From Cryomorphaceae bacterium (GTDB taxonomy: Bacteria > Bacteroidota > Bacteroidia > Flavobacteriales > BACL11), in the NCBI GenBank assembly GCA_949511925.1, contig CATEYX010000117.1:1-30597 (forward strand): 30,597 nucleotides of DNA. The letters are read 5' to 3'. Below, piece after piece: positions 22,589-30,597 of this stretch. The position numbers and the translations under genes are program-made. Each line of letters opens with the position of its first letter. The first letter of the stretch is position 1. Under the pieces are notes generated by a model. The model was not told where the DNA came from. It was given only the letters and a program-made list of their open reading frames with translations, and did no database searches.

Positions 22589-23706
22589 TGCTACAAACTA
22601 ACCTGATTCTTGAACAGTTGGATAGTGGTTTAAAACCAATTGTTACGAAAATAATTAATCAAGAAAGAATAACTGAACAAGAAGGAGTTAAGCTTTATAA
22701 AGAGGCTCCAATTTCTCTTTTAGGCACACTAGCTAATGCTATTCGAGAAACAAGAAATGGAAACCAAACTTACTTCAACAAAAATATTCATATTGAACCT
22801 ACTAATATTTGTGTTTTTGATTGTAAGTTTTGTTCTTATTCAAGGTTATTGAGTAAAAAATCAGAAGCTTGGGAGTACACCATTGATGAAATGGTTGAAA
22901 TCCTACAAAAATATGAAGGGAAAGAAATTACTGAAGTTCACCTTGTAGGCGGGGTACACCCAAAAATGGGCTTACATTATTTTATTGAACTTATCAAAAA
23001 GATAAAAGCATTACGCCCTGACATACATGTAAAAGCATTTACTGCTGTTGAGTTAGAATACATGTGCCGAAAAGCTAAAGTAAGCTACACTGAAGGATTG
23101 TCAATGCTAAAAGAAGCGGGACAAGGTTCATTACCTGGAGGAGGTGCCGAAATTTTTGATGAAGAAGTAAGAAATATAATCTGTAAAGATAAATGTACGG
23201 CAGAGCAATGGTTAGCAATACATGAAGCTGCTCACAACTTAGGAATGCCTTCCAATGCAACAATCCTATATGGCCATATTGAAGAACCTAAACATATTGT
23301 TGACCATATGAGTAGGTTAAGAAATCTGCAAGACAAAACCAATGGCTTCAATACTTTTATTCCTTTAAAATACCGTAATGGAAATAACCAAATGTCACAC
23401 ATAAAGGAAGTTAATGTTGTTGATGACGTGAGGCTATATGCTTTTGCAAGAATTTTCATGGACAATTTCGATCATTTAAAAGCGTATTGGCCAATGATAG
23501 GAAAAAGAACTACACAAAACTTATTAGCTTTTGGAGTAGATGATATTGATGGAACAATTGATGATACTACTAAAATATACTCTATGGCAGGTGTTGAAGA
23601 CCAAAACCCAACAATGAGTACTAAGGATATTGTAGCTTTAATTAAAGCAGTAGGTCGCACCCCAATAGAAAGAGATACTGTTTACAATACGATTAAAGAG
23701 CACTAA
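22588..23706 (+). CDS. mqnE: Aminodeoxyfutalosine synthase (menaquinone, futalosine pathway)
   Basis: MqnE is a radical SAM enzyme that joins an adenosyl radical to the enolpyruvyl ether of 3-[(1-carboxyvinyl)oxy]benzoate to form aminodeoxyfutalosine, early in the futalosine route to menaquinone. The 372-residue protein has the iron-sulfur motif C75-VFD-C79-KF-C82, followed by SYSR, and the block SLPGGGAEIFDEEVR at 181-195, which distinguishes MqnE from the related MqnC and CofH. Radical SAM TIM-barrel and C-terminal domains are complete. Its ATG shares a base with the protease stop, so it appears to be translated from the protease message. It implies that this organism does not rely, or not only, on the classical Men pathway. 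Confidence 0.93.
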   Translation: MLQTNLILEQLDSGLKPIVTKIINQERITEQEGVKLYKEAPISLLGTLANAIRETRNGNQTYFNKNIHIEPTNICVFDCKFCSYSRLLSKKSEAWEYTIDEMVEILQKYEGKEITEVHLVGGVHPKMGLHYFIELIKKIKALRPDIHVKAFTAVELEYMCRKAKVSYTEGLSMLKEAGQGSLPGGGAEIFDEEVRNIICKDKCTAEQWLAIHEAAHNLGMPSNATILYGHIEEPKHIVDHMSRLRNLQDKTNGFNTFIPLKYRNGNNQMSHIKEVNVVDDVRLYAFARIFMDNFDHLKAYWPMIGKRTTQNLLAFGVDDIDGTIDDTTKIYSMAGVEDQNPTMSTKDIVALIKAVGRTPIERDTVYNTIKEH

Positions 23707-23709
23707 ATT

Positions 23710-24717
23710 TTAAAGCTGTTGATGGTTAGCATATTTACGCCATTTTTCAATTAGCAGCTGCATATCCTCTGCTAAGTCAGAATCAAATAAAACATCTTCA
23801 TTAGTTGTAGGATGTGCAAAGCCTAAGGATTTTGCATGTAAGGCTTGTCTATCACAGATTTTAAAACAATTATGTACAAACTGCTTGTACTTTGTAAATG
23901 TAGTTCCTTTTAAAATACGATCACCTCCATATTCTTCATCATTAAAAAGAGGATGTCCAATAAATTTGAAATGAGCTCTAATCTGATGTGTTCTACCCGT
24001 TTCTAGTTTACACTCAATTAAAGTTGTGTAACCAAAACGCTCAAGCACTTTATAGTGAGAAACAGCATGCTTTCCATATTCTCCATCAGAAAAGACATCC
24101 ATTATTTTTCTGTTTTTTAAACTCCTACCAATATGTCCAGTTATAGTTCCTTCCTCCTCCTTTACATCGCCCCAAACCAATGCAATATACTTTCTATTTA
24201 AATCTCTATCCTCAAACTTTTTAGCCAAAGTAGTCATACTTCTTACAGTTTTAGCAATCACTAAAATTCCAGAAGTATTTTTATCAATCCTATGCACTAA
24301 TCCGGGCCTATCCTCCTCTCCCATATTAGGCAAATTCTGGAAATGAAAAGCTAAAGCATTTACTAGAGTTCCATCATAGTTTCCAAATCCTGGATGAACA
24401 ACCATACCAGCTTCCTTATTGACAATTAACAAATCATCATCCTCATACATAATGTTGATTGGAATATCTTGTGGTAATAATTCATTTTTTTCCTGAGGAA
24501 AATCATAAACGACCGTCACCACATCATTTCCTTTTACTTTATAGTTAGACTTCACCACCACGTCATTAACCCTAACATTACCAGCTTTTACAGCTTGCTG
24601 GATCTTTGATCGAGTTGAAAACTCAACAAAATTTTGTAAATATCTATCTACCCTTAAAGGGTTTTGTCCTTTATCAGCAACAAAATTATAGTGTTCAAAC
24701 TCTTTAGTTTCTCCCAT
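23710..24717 (-). CDS. RluD-type 23S rRNA pseudouridine synthase
   Basis: The 335-residue protein has an N-terminal S4 RNA-binding domain (about 20-75: RVDRYLQNF ... TRSKIQQAVKAGNVRVND) and a catalytic domain with the RluA-family signature HRIDKNTSG (D145 is the nucleophile) and the ETGRTHQIRAHFKFIGHPL block. This architecture is that of RluD, which modifies helix 69 of 23S rRNA, although RluC has the same layout and the target is not certain. It is the last gene of the PASTA - T9SS protein - RluD run, starting one base after the T9SS gene stop. The stop codon lies 3 nt from the stop of the convergent mqnE with no terminator between. Confidence 0.93.
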   Translation of the reverse strand: MGETKEFEHYNFVADKGQNPLRVDRYLQNFVEFSTRSKIQQAVKAGNVRVNDVVVKSNYKVKGNDVVTVVYDFPQEKNELLPQDIPINIMYEDDDLLIVNKEAGMVVHPGFGNYDGTLVNALAFHFQNLPNMGEEDRPGLVHRIDKNTSGILVIAKTVRSMTTLAKKFEDRDLNRKYIALVWGDVKEEEGTITGHIGRSLKNRKIMDVFSDGEYGKHAVSHYKVLERFGYTTLIECKLETGRTHQIRAHFKFIGHPLFNDEEYGGDRILKGTTFTKYKQFVHNCFKICDRQALHAKSLGFAHPTTNEDVLFDSDLAEDMQLLIEKWRKYANHQQL

Positions 24718-24718
24718 T

Positions 24719-26512
24719 TTATTCTATTATAAATTTTTGAAAATTCCTAACTTTATTATTCCACACTTCTACAACATAGATTCCAGATGATAAATCATTA
24801 ATATTTAGCTTACAATTAGTAGTAGAAACAAAACTCTGCTTCACTAATTTACCTTGTAGGTTATAAATTAAAATTATATTATTTATTGTACTCAAAATAA
24901 TATTTAATTCTTGCTTTGCAGGATTAGGATACAGCTTAAAATCACCCGTTTTCATCTCATCTTGTGCTAAGATAATCTCATCCATACTTACTACAGGGCG
25001 TATCATCCAAGCACCTGGATAAGATGAATTATTCCAACCTGAACCAATATTATAAAACATAAATTGATTTACTGATTTGTTCTTATCCAAACCAATATTT
25101 AATAAATCACCTGTAGTTTGCTCCCAACCAACATAAAAAGTTCCAATCATTTGAAAAATAGAATCCAAATAATAATAATGAAATTCACCATTTTCAGTAT
25201 GATTAGGATACACTTCTTGCTGATGTAAAATTGAGCCTGGCTGCCCAACATTATTATCCCAAACTGTAAGGTAAAATGGAATATGATTTACTGAATCTAA
25301 CATTTGAGGGAAATACATTTCAATAGCCCTTAAGGTATCAGGACGATTTAACTTAAATTGATACGCTAACTTAGCACCACTTGTATTAATTCCGTAAGCT
25401 GATTCAGCAACTCCATCATCATAGGCAAAACTTGAGTTAAATTGCTGAATATAACAAAGAGTATCGTTCCATTTATTATCATCAATACCCGTACTGATAA
25501 TGTGTTGCATTTTAAAAGAAACACTATCAGGAAATAAAGAAGTGAAAACAGATGAGTTTACTGTAATTGGAGGATTTCTATATTCAAAATTTCCAATAGA
25601 ATCATAATCAAAAATACTCGCGTTTCTACTTATACCTAAAGTTGGGTAATGAGCAATTAATATATTATTTTCATAAATATTGTATTCATAATCTACATTT
25701 ATACCGGCACCATTATTTCTTAACAGAACAGAAGCCGTATCATTCATTTCATCTAACTCATTGTTCTTAAAATGCGTCCATGGCATTTGCTCATAGGTTT
25801 TTAAAAATGAAGTAGCAGCAGACACAAAAGCAACATCATTTAATTTTATAGTATCGTTTGAATTTAAAAACTCATCAACTTTTACATAATCAATGTGCCA
25901 ATGGTCAAAATTACCTGAAATTGTAGCATAATTTCTAAACCTAAATTGAAATGCATTGTGCATGAATTTTTGGTCACTTATAAGCTGAACTACTTTTTCA
26001 AATTCTTGCATTGATTGTCCAAAAGAGAACCAAACTTGTTCCCATACTAATGTATTGCTGAAAAATTCAAGAACTAAAGAATCATTAAGTTGTGGAGAAT
26101 CTCCTATTCCTTTACCTTGAAAATAGAACATCAAATAAGCAGTATCAACAGCTGATAAATCAATTTCCTGTGACAGAAGAGTATCTGAAGGAGATGAAGG
26201 ATTAGTTTGAAAAAAATTTCTTGCAAACCCATATTCATCTAAACCATCAAAAGTTGCAACACCAATAGTAACAGGATTAATAGGGTAAGTACTATTTACA
26301 AAAACACTGCTTTGCTCCCACAAATCAATATTAGCAACATTCGAATTATAAGAAAAATCATCAAAAAAAGGTAAAGTGATTACACTCTTATTTTTATTGA
26401 CAAGTAGCTTATTTCCATTTAAAACAGGATTGCTTACTAAAGCAGACAGCACCTCTTGTCCATTTAACATAGGAGAGGAAAATAGAATAGCTATTAATAT
26501 AAGAATCCTCAT
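24719..26512 (-). CDS. Large secreted protein with T9SS type A sorting domain
   Basis: The 597-residue product has a signal peptide (MRILILIAILFSSPMLNG, about 18 residues). The N-terminal half begins with FFDDFSYNSNVANIDLWEQSSVFVN and continues as a jelly-roll-like region (VYFQGKGIGDSP-type strands, WHIDYVKVDEF). The middle is beta-rich (NDTIKLNDVAFVSAATSFLKTYE..., then a YDDGVAESAYGIN block typical of related secreted proteins). The end (about 525-597, FKLYPNPAKQELNI ... SGIYVVEVWN ... FIIE) is a type A sorting domain. Passenger function is unknown; no catalytic motif is visible. Its start overlaps the PASTA gene stop by one base, tying it to an envelope operon. Confidence 0.88.
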   Translation of the reverse strand: MRILILIAILFSSPMLNGQEVLSALVSNPVLNGNKLLVNKNKSVITLPFFDDFSYNSNVANIDLWEQSSVFVNSTYPINPVTIGVATFDGLDEYGFARNFFQTNPSSPSDTLLSQEIDLSAVDTAYLMFYFQGKGIGDSPQLNDSLVLEFFSNTLVWEQVWFSFGQSMQEFEKVVQLISDQKFMHNAFQFRFRNYATISGNFDHWHIDYVKVDEFLNSNDTIKLNDVAFVSAATSFLKTYEQMPWTHFKNNELDEMNDTASVLLRNNGAGINVDYEYNIYENNILIAHYPTLGISRNASIFDYDSIGNFEYRNPPITVNSSVFTSLFPDSVSFKMQHIISTGIDDNKWNDTLCYIQQFNSSFAYDDGVAESAYGINTSGAKLAYQFKLNRPDTLRAIEMYFPQMLDSVNHIPFYLTVWDNNVGQPGSILHQQEVYPNHTENGEFHYYYLDSIFQMIGTFYVGWEQTTGDLLNIGLDKNKSVNQFMFYNIGSGWNNSSYPGAWMIRPVVSMDEIILAQDEMKTGDFKLYPNPAKQELNIILSTINNIILIYNLQGKLVKQSFVSTTNCKLNINDLSSGIYVVEVWNNKVRNFQKFIIE

Positions 26513-27282
26513 TATAGATCAGTTGTTTTTATTTTTTGAAAAAACAGATCAATTACTGAACCGAGATTCAAAGTATTATCATCATTTCCTACAGGAAATT
26601 GCTTATATATTACAGCAGAAGAAGAATCAACAACAGAACGTTTAAAAATTTCAGAACCAATATTTAAAGAAGTTGATTTCAATACAATATTTGCCTCTAC
26701 TCTAGTCAACCCAACTAAATTAGGTACAATTACACTTTGTTTACTTAAGCCCTTACCAATTACTAAATCTACAATTGCACCATAATACAACTCTTGACCA
26801 ATTTCAATTTTTATACCGTTTATTTTATAATCTAATACTTTATTAGTTGCAATATCAGCTCGGTATTCCAAAGTCCCTACTTCCAATCCCTTTTTATTCA
26901 GTTTTCTTATGGCTTGTCGCAATGACAAATCATAAATATCAGGGAATTCTACTCTCCTTGACTGCAAAGAATTTATTATTAAATAAATTTTTCTATTTCG
27001 TTTTACATTAGTTAAAGGAGGCGGATCTTGCTTAACAACTATTCCTTTCCCCTTCCTTTTATCAAAAATAGAATCAATAATTACATAGCGAATATCATTT
27101 GCTTCAACCAAAGAATCCAATGCTGAAATTGGTAAATTATTAAAATCAGGAACCTGAATGTATTTATCATGTAGTGTATAGTAATCCAGATACTTTAACC
27201 AACCAATAAACAACAACACTAAAGTAATTAGGGCAAGGATAGTGTGTTTGTAAAAACTTTTATCTTTAAGAAAAGCTAGCAT
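26512..27282 (-). CDS. Membrane-anchored protein with three PASTA domains
   Basis: The 256-residue protein has one N-terminal transmembrane helix (about 14-33) and then three PASTA repeats (about 42-110, 111-182 and 183-251), marked by YIQVPDFNNL, RVEFPDIYDLSLRQAIRKL and VIVPNLVGLTRVEANIVL. PASTA modules elsewhere bind peptidoglycan fragments or beta-lactam-like ligands on penicillin-binding proteins and serine/threonine kinases, but here there is no kinase or transpeptidase part. It diverges from ddl, a peptidoglycan precursor gene, which supports a cell-wall role. It is the first gene of a minus-strand trio. Confidence 0.93.
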   Translation of the reverse strand: MLAFLKDKSFYKHTILALITLVLLFIGWLKYLDYYTLHDKYIQVPDFNNLPISALDSLVEANDIRYVIIDSIFDKRKGKGIVVKQDPPPLTNVKRNRKIYLIINSLQSRRVEFPDIYDLSLRQAIRKLNKKGLEVGTLEYRADIATNKVLDYKINGIKIEIGQELYYGAIVDLVIGKGLSKQSVIVPNLVGLTRVEANIVLKSTSLNIGSEIFKRSVVDSSSAVIYKQFPVGNDDNTLNLGSVIDLFFQKIKTTDL

Positions 27283-27316
27283 CTAAATCTTGTATTTCAT
27301 ATTGAATATCGAATTA

Positions 27317-27324
27317 CAAATATA
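27317..27324 (-). promoter_or_regulatory. -7 promoter element of the PASTA operon
   Basis: TATATTTG on the minus strand matches TAnnTTTG exactly and leaves a leader of about 30 nt before the ATG at 27282. The facing ddl gene has no exact match to this element in the 110-nt shared gap. Confidence 0.5.
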
Positions 27325-27392
27325 AAAATTATGCAAGCAAAGGAGTTTGATAAACAATAAATATTTTGTTCTTTTGTTTTAGAATATATAAG

Positions 27393-28361
27393 ATGAAAAA
27401 TATTGCAATTTTAACGGGTGGCGATTCTGCTGAATATGATATTTCTATCCTAAGTGCTAGTACTGTATTACAACATTTAAATCCTGAATTATTTAAGGGC
27501 TATATTATTCATCTTAAAAATGATAAATTCACTGTCATTATCAATGAAATAAAAATTGATATCGACAAAAGCAATTTTACATTTCAAGTAGAAAATAAGC
27601 GCATTTCATTTGATGCTGTTTTCATGGCTCTGCATGGAAGTCCTGCTGAAAACGGTTTAATTCAACCATATTTTGACAACTTAAATATCCATTACACATC
27701 AAGCAATGCTAAGGTTTCAGCTTTAACTTTTAACAAATATGAATGCAATAAAAAACTAAAAGAATTAGGATTTAGTTGTGCCGCCTCATTTTTATATGAA
27801 AAGGGAAACGACATTGTTGAGCAAGAAATTATTGATCGCGTTAAGTTACCCTGTTTTGTAAAGCCAAATGGAGCAGGATCAAGTTTTGGGATATCAAAAG
27901 TAAAGAAAAAAGAAGATTTAGTAAAAGCAATTAATAGTGCTCTGCAACATGACAATAAAGTACTCATTGAGCAATTTATAGATGGAATTGAAATAAGCTG
28001 TGGAGTTTATTATAGTGAAAACAATATACAAGCGCTACCAATTACTGAAATAGTAACTGAAAATGAATTCTTTGATTACCAAGCAAAATATGAAGGGAAA
28101 TCCCAAGAAATAACCCCTGCCAAAATTAGCGAAAAACTAACTATTGAAGTACAAAAACTAACAACTGATATCTACAAAGCAATGGAGTTAAGTGGGATTT
28201 GCCGTACTGATTATATAATTATGAATGAAAAACCATATATTATTGAAATCAATACTATTCCAGGATTTACAGAAGAAAGTTTAATCCCAAAGCAAATTAA
28301 ATCTGCTAATTTAAAACTTTCAGTAATTTTTGAAAGTTGCCTAGTTGACAGTAAAGAATAA
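27393..28361 (+). CDS. ddl: D-alanine--D-alanine ligase
   Basis: Ddl joins two D-alanines with ATP for the peptidoglycan stem peptide. The 322-residue protein (ATG 27393; the frame is open from a TTG at 27366 but MKNIAILTGG is the family N-terminus) is an ATP-grasp enzyme. It shows GGDSAEYDISILSAS at 9-23 with the substrate-binding E14, MALHGSPAENGLIQ at 78-91, the loop GAGSSFGIS at 160-168, R271-T-D273 and the metal-binding EINTIPGFT at 285-293. It is divergent from the PASTA gene and followed after 32 nt by a SPOR-domain gene, so the locus is cell-wall centred. Confidence 0.97.
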   Translation: MKNIAILTGGDSAEYDISILSASTVLQHLNPELFKGYIIHLKNDKFTVIINEIKIDIDKSNFTFQVENKRISFDAVFMALHGSPAENGLIQPYFDNLNIHYTSSNAKVSALTFNKYECNKKLKELGFSCAASFLYEKGNDIVEQEIIDRVKLPCFVKPNGAGSSFGISKVKKKEDLVKAINSALQHDNKVLIEQFIDGIEISCGVYYSENNIQALPITEIVTENEFFDYQAKYEGKSQEITPAKISEKLTIEVQKLTTDIYKAMELSGICRTDYIIMNEKPYIIEINTIPGFTEESLIPKQIKSANLKLSVIFESCLVDSKE

Positions 28362-28393
28362 GTAATATATTAGCATCCAAATTTAGAGACACT

Positions 28394-28960
28394 ATGAGCG
28401 ATACAAAAAATGATGAAAAACTAAGAATTCTTCAAGAACGATTAGCCCAAATAAAACAAAAACAAGATACACCTGTACCTCCGAGACAACAAAGGGAAGC
28501 TGTTATTGAAATACCAACTCCTAAGAATGAAGCTCCAAAAAAAGAAAGTAAACCTATGAATTTATCATGGGTAAAAAGGACTGTAATAGTTGGATCAGTC
28601 GCATATGGTATTTTTTACGGATATACAAATATTGATTTTAACTCATTAGTCCCAAACTTTTCAGAAGAAGAAACTCCAGTAGAATTAGCTTCTAGTCAGT
28701 TAGAATATAAGTTCAACTTAATTGGAAACAATATTGCTATTATAAGTACCAAAAACTCAATAACGGATGAGGGATCAGCTAAAGCAATGGTGAATGATTT
28801 AAAAGTAAAAGGATATAAATGCAACTACTTTTACCTTCCTGAAAACTCAAACCTTTCAGATGAGATTTATCAAGTATTTATTGGTCCTTATGAAAATGAA
28901 GAAGAAACTAATCAATGGGCTAAAAACCTTGAGGCTGAATTCAATATTATTACTTTATAA
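28394..28960 (+). CDS. Single-pass membrane protein with a C-terminal SPOR domain
   Basis: The 188-residue protein has a charged, proline-containing cytoplasmic N-terminus (about 1-60, with a helical first 25 residues), one transmembrane helix at about 62-78 (VIVGSVAYGIFYGY), a short acidic linker and a periplasmic SPOR-like domain (about 106-188) ending in YQVFIGPYENEEETNQWAKNL. This is the same plan as FtsN-, DedD- or DamX-type division proteins, which recognise denuded peptidoglycan at the septum, but the primary sequence does not identify it as any one of these. It is likely cotranscribed with ddl. A strong hairpin terminator follows. Confidence 0.82.
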   Translation: MSDTKNDEKLRILQERLAQIKQKQDTPVPPRQQREAVIEIPTPKNEAPKKESKPMNLSWVKRTVIVGSVAYGIFYGYTNIDFNSLVPNFSEEETPVELASSQLEYKFNLIGNNIAIISTKNSITDEGSAKAMVNDLKVKGYKCNYFYLPENSNLSDEIYQVFIGPYENEEETNQWAKNLEAEFNIITL

Positions 28961-28980
28961 TTCTCAATAGATCATAGAAC

Positions 28981-29009
28981 AAAAAACCCACTCAATGAGT
29001 GGGTTTTTT
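28981..29009. terminator. Strong bidirectional terminator between the SPOR gene and rny
   Basis: A perfect 13-bp inverted repeat, AAAAAACCCACTC (28981-28993) with GAGTGGGTTTTTT (28997-29009), has a 3-nt loop. Flanking A and T runs let it serve both convergent genes. Confidence 0.95.
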
Positions 29010-29028
29010 ATTACCTAAATATTAAGTA

Positions 29029-30561
29029 TTACTTAGCGTAACTTATAGCTCTTGTTTCTCTTATCACAGTTACTTTTACTTGCCCTGGATAAGTCATTTC
29101 AGTTTGTATTTTATCAGAAATCTGAAAAGCTAACTCTGATGCTTTTTCATCAGTAACTTTTTCACTCTCTACTACAACTCTAAGCTCTCTACCTGCTTGA
29201 ATAGCATAAGACTTAAGCACCCCAGGATATCCTAGAGCTGTTTCTTCCAACTCTTTAATTCTTTTAATATACTGATCAGTCATAGCTCTTCTTGCTCCTG
29301 GCCTTGCTCCTGAAACTCCATCACATATCTGTATTAATGGTGAAATTAATGAAGTCATTTCTACTTCATCATGATGAGCTCCAATAGCATTACAAACCTC
29401 AGGCTTCTCTCCATATTTCTCTGCAAGTTTCATACCAATAATAGCATGTGGTGTTTCTGCATCATCTGCTGAAACTTTACCTATATCATGTAACAACCCA
29501 GCTCTTTTTGCATATTTAGTATTCAAACCAAGTTCAGCAGCCATAGTCGCACACATATTAGCTGTTTCACGAGAATGCTGTAATAAATTCTGACCATAAG
29601 AAGAACGGTAGCGCATCCTACCTACCATTTTAATAAGTTCAGGATGTAGACCATGAATTCCTAAATCAATAGTTGTTTTTTTACCAATTTGAATAATCTC
29701 ATCTTCAATTTCATTCTCAGTTTTCTTCACTACTTCCTCAATTCTTGCAGGATGTATTCTACCATCGGTAACTAGTTTGTGTAAAGACAAACGCGCCACC
29801 TCTCTTCTTACAGAATCAAAACAAGAAAGTATAATTGCTCCAGGAGTATCATCTACTACAATATCAACACCTGTTGCCGCCTCAATAGCTCTAATATTTC
29901 TCCCTTCCCTACCAATAATTCTACCTTTTACAGCATCATTATCAATATTAAAAACTGATACCGAATTCTCAACCGCTTCCTCAGTTGCTATTCTTTGGAT
30001 AGTTTGAATAACAATCTTTTTTGCCTCTTGCTTTGCAGTAAGTTTTGCTTCTTCAATAGTATTATTTACAATAGATAAAGCTTCAGTTTTCGCCTCATCC
30101 TTTAAGGTTTCTACCAATTGTTTTTTTGCCTCATCAGCTGAAAGGTTTGAAATTTGTTCTAACTGTTCAACTTGTAATTTATGTGATTTATTAAGCTCAG
30201 CTTGTTTTTTATCTAACACTGACCTTTGTTGATCAATTGTTGCTTTATCTTTTTTAAATTCAGCATCCTTTCTGTTTACTTCAGCCAACTTTTGGTTAAG
30301 CGTATTTTCCTTTTGCTTTACCCTTTGGTCAGCATTATTAATATCATTATTCTTCTTATTAATAACCTTTTCATGCTCAGATTTTAACTCGATAAACTTT
30401 TCTTTAGCCTGTAAAATTTTCTCTTTCTTTATTTGCTCAGCATTCTTTTGTGCTTCCTCAACTATTAATTTTGCTTTGCCATTATTTTTGCTATTTACAA
30501 CAAAAAAAGCAATTCCACCTCCAATTAAAATCCCAACTACTGCTATAATTATTTCTATCAT
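29029..30561 (-). CDS. rny: Ribonuclease Y
   Basis: RNase Y is a membrane-anchored endoribonuclease that starts mRNA decay. The 510-residue protein has an N-terminal transmembrane helix (about 3-23), a long charged coiled coil (about 30-190), a KH RNA-binding domain with GRIIGREGRN at 213-222, and an HD catalytic domain with H329, the HD pair at 358-359 in LLHDIGK and AHHDE near 395-399. Order and length are those of the family. The ATG is 36 nt from the window edge; the remaining sequence to 30597 is AT-rich and shows no feature I can support. The upstream neighbour is outside the window. Confidence 0.97.
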   Translation of the reverse strand: MIEIIIAVVGILIGGGIAFFVVNSKNNGKAKLIVEEAQKNAEQIKKEKILQAKEKFIELKSEHEKVINKKNNDINNADQRVKQKENTLNQKLAEVNRKDAEFKKDKATIDQQRSVLDKKQAELNKSHKLQVEQLEQISNLSADEAKKQLVETLKDEAKTEALSIVNNTIEEAKLTAKQEAKKIVIQTIQRIATEEAVENSVSVFNIDNDAVKGRIIGREGRNIRAIEAATGVDIVVDDTPGAIILSCFDSVRREVARLSLHKLVTDGRIHPARIEEVVKKTENEIEDEIIQIGKKTTIDLGIHGLHPELIKMVGRMRYRSSYGQNLLQHSRETANMCATMAAELGLNTKYAKRAGLLHDIGKVSADDAETPHAIIGMKLAEKYGEKPEVCNAIGAHHDEVEMTSLISPLIQICDGVSGARPGARRAMTDQYIKRIKELEETALGYPGVLKSYAIQAGRELRVVVESEKVTDEKASELAFQISDKIQTEMTYPGQVKVTVIRETRAISYAK

Positions 30562-30597
30562 TTTCTATTATTTATTAATTAAAAAATCCCGTACTAA

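Noticed and set aside
27366..27392. Longer Ddl starting at the TTG at 27366
   Set aside because: The ATG at 27393 gives the normal N-terminus directly before the first substrate-binding strand; the extra residues have no counterpart in the family.
1..30597. CRISPR arrays, tRNA genes, insertion sequences or prophage remnants
   Set aside because: No regularly spaced direct repeats, cloverleaf-like segments, transposase, integrase or phage structural proteins were seen; the gaps between genes are too short to hide most of these.

Overview
The window is about 30.6 kb of AT-rich bacterial chromosome, densely coding on both strands. It comes from a member of the Bacteroidota, most likely the Flavobacteriales. 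Three signs support this: several secreted proteins end in type IX secretion (T9SS) sorting domains of both type A and type B; many genes have the Bacteroidota -7 promoter element TAnnTTTG and no clear Shine-Dalgarno site; and there are lineage-typical families such as DUF6340, DUF4249-like lipoproteins and the PASTA/RluD/Ddl neighbourhood. The family or genus cannot be fixed from this sequence alone. No tRNA, rRNA, CRISPR array, insertion sequence or prophage gene was seen.

Layout. (1) 1-2329: aroC (chorismate synthase, C-terminus cut by the window edge) diverges from hutI (imidazolonepropionase). (2) 7526-2381, minus strand: a tight five-gene run of fabG, a VWA-type membrane protein, a DUF6340 lipoprotein, a prohibitin-like SPFH protein and a small secreted protein, closed by a bidirectional terminator facing hutI. 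(3) 11601-7615, minus strand: a DUF4249-like lipoprotein, dnaK with an inverted-repeat leader and a strong terminator, then a T9SS type B protein whose promoter lies against the dnaK terminator. (4) 11680-14672, plus strand: a secreted beta-sandwich/coiled-coil/SPOR protein, panB and an RluA-family pseudouridine synthase. (5) 14673-14931: a non-coding gap packed with inverted repeats. (6) 17376-14932, minus strand: priA.

(7) 17531-23706, plus strand, is the most distinctive part. It holds an MbnP-like lipoprotein and an MbnH/MauG-like di-haem lipoprotein, the pair in which the haem enzyme is known in relatives to convert a tryptophan of its partner to kynurenine to build a copper site. Two tandem M43-type zinc metalloproteases with T9SS sorting tails follow, and then mqnE of the futalosine menaquinone pathway. 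(8) 27282-23710, minus strand: a three-PASTA membrane protein, a T9SS type A protein and an RluD-type pseudouridine synthase. (9) 27393-28960, plus strand: ddl and a membrane-anchored SPOR protein. (10) 30561-29029, minus strand: RNase Y.

Most genes are housekeeping: shikimate, pantothenate, fatty acid and menaquinone synthesis, cell wall, replication restart, RNA modification and decay, and chaperone function. They are interleaved with envelope and secreted proteins. The observations most worth following are the MbnP/MbnH pair with its methionine-rich tail and fused GCTD motif, the recurring TAnnTTTG-(4-6 nt)-ATG arrangement that predicts leaderless mRNAs, the dnaK leader repeats, and the compound repeat region between rluA and priA.
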